A stretch of DNA of 64,000 bases, from contig NZ_PYBV01000042.1 of assembly GCF_003205615.1 (NCBI RefSeq), positions 1 through 64,000 on the forward strand, given 5' to 3'. How positions within the stretch are numbered: the stretch's first letter is position 1; each line of letters opens with the position of its first letter. Shown here in pieces: positions 62,474-64,000 of the stretch. The notes beneath the pieces were generated by a model, which did not search any database, was not told the origin of the DNA, and saw nothing but the letters and a program-made list of their open reading frames with translations. The stretch comes from Micromonospora arborensis. Its GTDB lineage: Bacteria > Actinomycetota > Actinomycetes > Mycobacteriales > Micromonosporaceae. The translations under genes and the position numbers were made by a program.

Positions 62474-63202
62474 GTGGCACCCGTCACCGTCATCACCGGC
62501 GGCGGTCGCGGCATCGGTGCGGCCACCGCCCGCCGCCTCGCCGGGGCCGGGCATCACGTCGCCCTGTGCTACCGCCGTAACGATGCCGCCGCCGCTGCCG
62601 TCCTGGCCGACCTGCGTGCCGCGGGCGCACAGGCCATCGCGGTACGCGCCGACACCACCGACCCCGACCAGGTCGCCGAGTTGTTCGACGCCGCCGCACA
62701 GCTCGGCCCGCTCACCGGTCTGGTCAACAACGCCGGTGTCACCAGCCTCATCGGACCGTTCACCGAACTGCGCGTCGAGGACCTGCGTCGGGTCGTCGAC
62801 GTCAACCTCGTCGGTTACGTGCTCTGCGCCCAGCAGGCCGCCCGCCGGCTGACCGACGGCGGCGCCATCGTCAACGTCTCGTCGGCCGCCGCGACCCTCG
62901 GCAGCCCCGGGGAGTACGTGCACTACGCCGCGGTGAAGGCCGCCACCGACACGCTGACCGTGGGCCTGGCCAAGGAGCTTGCCCCGAAGGGCATCCGGGT
63001 CAACGCCGTCGCACCGGGCCTCGTGCGCACCGACATCCACGCCGACTCCGGCGTACCCGATCGTGCGGACACCGCAGTCGGTCGCATTCCGCTGGGCCGC
63101 GCCGGCGAACCCGACGAGATCGCCGCCGCCATCGCCTGGCTGCTCGGCCCGGACGCCTCGTACACCACCGGGACCGTCCTGCGCGTCTCCGGCGGCCTGT
63201 GA
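62474..63202 (+). CDS. Short-chain dehydrogenase/reductase
   Basis: Classical SDR of 242 residues. The cofactor motif is VITGGGRGIGAATARRL, NNAG is in GLVNNAGVTS, the catalytic serine in IVNVSSAAATLG, and the Y-x3-K in YVHYAAVKAATDTL. The closing AAAIAWLLGPDASYTTG is typical. It resembles FabG-like 3-oxoacyl reductases, but the substrate is unproven. GTG 62474 follows TTGGAGGC. It is divergent from the frameshifted patatin gene. Confidence 0.9.
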   Translation: MAPVTVITGGGRGIGAATARRLAGAGHHVALCYRRNDAAAAAVLADLRAAGAQAIAVRADTTDPDQVAELFDAAAQLGPLTGLVNNAGVTSLIGPFTELRVEDLRRVVDVNLVGYVLCAQQAARRLTDGGAIVNVSSAAATLGSPGEYVHYAAVKAATDTLTVGLAKELAPKGIRVNAVAPGLVRTDIHADSGVPDRADTAVGRIPLGRAGEPDEIAAAIAWLLGPDASYTTGTVLRVSGGL

Positions 63203-63229
63203 GCCGGGGCGCCACGCGCCCCGGCTCAC
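63199..63229. terminator. Terminator hairpin between SDR and the OFA transporter
   Basis: A perfect 14-bp stem, GTGAGCCGGGGCGC (63199-63212) with GCGCCCCGGCTCAC (63216-63229), loop CAC. It includes the SDR stop codon and ends 4 bases before the small-subunit stop at 63233. It should work in both directions. Confidence 0.8.
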
Positions 63230-63232
63230 ACC

Positions 63233-63358
63233 TCAGTGGGTGAACAGTTTCGCCGCCGTGATCAGCGTCTGCGCCACCCCGTAGCCGAGCAGCGCCGCCA
63301 CCACCAACCAGGAGATCCACAACCGGGTCTGTTGCCCGTTTCGGCTGTCGTCGCTCAT
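63233..63358 (-). CDS. MFS transporter small subunit (41 aa)
   Basis: A tiny gene read directly from the sequence: MSDDSRNGQQTRLWISWLVV, then AALLGYGVAQTLITAAKLFT and a final H. One hydrophobic helix is framed by a polar N-terminus. It overlaps the stop of the large transporter by 4 bases (ATGA). Such 40-residue partners are known after OFA-type MFS genes in actinobacteria (established family, from memory). It is easily missed by gene callers. Confidence 0.75.
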   Translation of the reverse strand: MSDDSRNGQQTRLWISWLVVAALLGYGVAQTLITAAKLFTH

Positions 63359-63999
63359 CGCGTGCCACTCCTCTGCGCCGTCGCGTCCTCGTCCACGCTC
63401 TGTTCCGCCGGTGGCTCGTGGTAGCGCTGCGGCACCGGCCGCACCAGCAGGTTCGCCACGAAGCCCACGGCCAGCACACCCACCATCGTGAACAGCGCCG
63501 GCCGGTAGGCCGCGGCCGTCAACGTGCCCGGCTTGCCCTGCGCGTCGAGGAACCCGTTGACGATCAGCGGGCCCGCGATCCCCGCTGCCGACCAGGCGGT
63601 CAGCAGCCGGCCGTGGATCGCACCGACCTGGAACGTGCCGAACAGGTCCCGCAGGTACGCCGGCACCGTGGCGAACCCACCGCCGTAGAACGACAGGATC
63701 ACGCAGGCCAGCAGTACGAACAGCGCCGTCGCGGTCTGTCCGACAAGGGCCAGCAGCGCGTACAGGACCATGCCGACGCCGAGGTACACCATGTAGATCG
63801 GCTTGCGGCCGATGACGTCCGAGGTGGACGACCAGACGAACCGGCCGGCCATGTTGAACAGCGACAGCAGTCCCACGAAGCCGCCGGCCGCCGCGACGGT
63901 CACCGCCGAGGTGCCGTTGTCCCGGAAGAAGTCCTGGATCATCGGGCTGGCCTGCTCCAGGATGCCGATGCCGGCTGTCACGTTGCAGAACAGCACGAC
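63355..63999 (-). CDS. OFA-family MFS transporter, C-terminal part (5' end outside window)
   Basis: At least 214 residues of a major-facilitator carrier of the oxalate:formate antiporter family. Signs are ASPMIQDFFRDNGTSAVTVA, FNMAGRFVWSSTSDVIGRKP, GGGFATVPAYLRDLFGTFQV and AWSAAGIAGPLIVNGFLDA. The N-terminal helices are beyond the window edge, and the frame is open there. The substrate could be oxalate/formate or another monocarboxylate. A 41-residue small subunit follows with ATGA overlap. Confidence 0.88.
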   Translation of the reverse strand, partial: VVLFCNVTAGIGILEQASPMIQDFFRDNGTSAVTVAAAGGFVGLLSLFNMAGRFVWSSTSDVIGRKPIYMVYLGVGMVLYALLALVGQTATALFVLLACVILSFYGGGFATVPAYLRDLFGTFQVGAIHGRLLTAWSAAGIAGPLIVNGFLDAQGKPGTLTAAAYRPALFTMVGVLAVGFVANLLVRPVPQRYHEPPAEQSVDEDATAQRSGTR

Positions 64000-64000
64000 C

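Overview
This is a very GC-rich stretch (about 70% or more by eye) with frequent GTG starts, many 1-4 base gene overlaps (GTGA, ATGA) and typical actinomycete families: DUF574 methyltransferase, DUF881/SbpA, GarA, FtsR, Eis, SigE-family ECF sigma. The gene content and order best fit a chromosome of the Micromonosporaceae, probably Micromonospora. That assignment is inferred from content, not from a marker gene.

Bases 1-8290 form a selenocysteine island. A formate dehydrogenase large subunit (5' end outside the window) reads through an in-frame TGA at 255-257. A bacterial SECIS-type hairpin with a GGTCT apical loop follows directly. Next come an iron-sulfur subunit, an NrfD-type membrane anchor, the tRNA-Sec gene (anticodon TCA), selA and selB. 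Everything needed to charge and insert Sec is here except selD (selenophosphate synthase).

Bases 8300-16210 hold small membrane and hypothetical proteins, a CBS/CorC protein, an HhH-GPD protein, a universal stress protein, a DUF574 methyltransferase, a SpoIIE-type phosphatase and a MarR regulator. Bases 16502-22720 are the conserved actinobacterial block CDP-alcohol phosphatidyltransferase, DUF881, SbpA, DUF881, gcvH, garA, ftsR, DUF151, MerR, in the same order as Rv1822-Rv1830 of Mycobacterium tuberculosis. A truncated haemoglobin, a flavohaemoglobin-like protein and a DivIVA-domain protein follow (22981-25311).

From 25500 to 63200 the window is a patchwork of short accessory units. Most are single enzymes, each next to its own MarR, TetR-derived, Rrf2, AraC or ECF-sigma regulator. 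Several regulator genes have clear palindromic operators: Rrf2 at 30431-30479, MarR at 39780-39807, a HAIR-like site before hsp20 at 42501-42519, and a 34-bp dyad between two divergent MarR genes at 59745-59778. The cytochrome bd oxidase cydAB (55217-57643) has a BlaI-like dyad in front. Decay and mobility also show here: a roughly 236-bp element with inverted ends flanked by TA inside CTAG (34391-34628), a TetR remnant fused in frame to a membrane protein, an LtrA remnant, a frameshifted patatin gene, a 47-bp tandem array and a long inverted repeat after cydB.

The right edge (63233-64000) is an OFA-family MFS carrier with its tiny 41-residue partner protein. No complete insertion sequence, prophage, CRISPR array or rRNA is visible. 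The only tRNA gene seen is tRNA-Sec.
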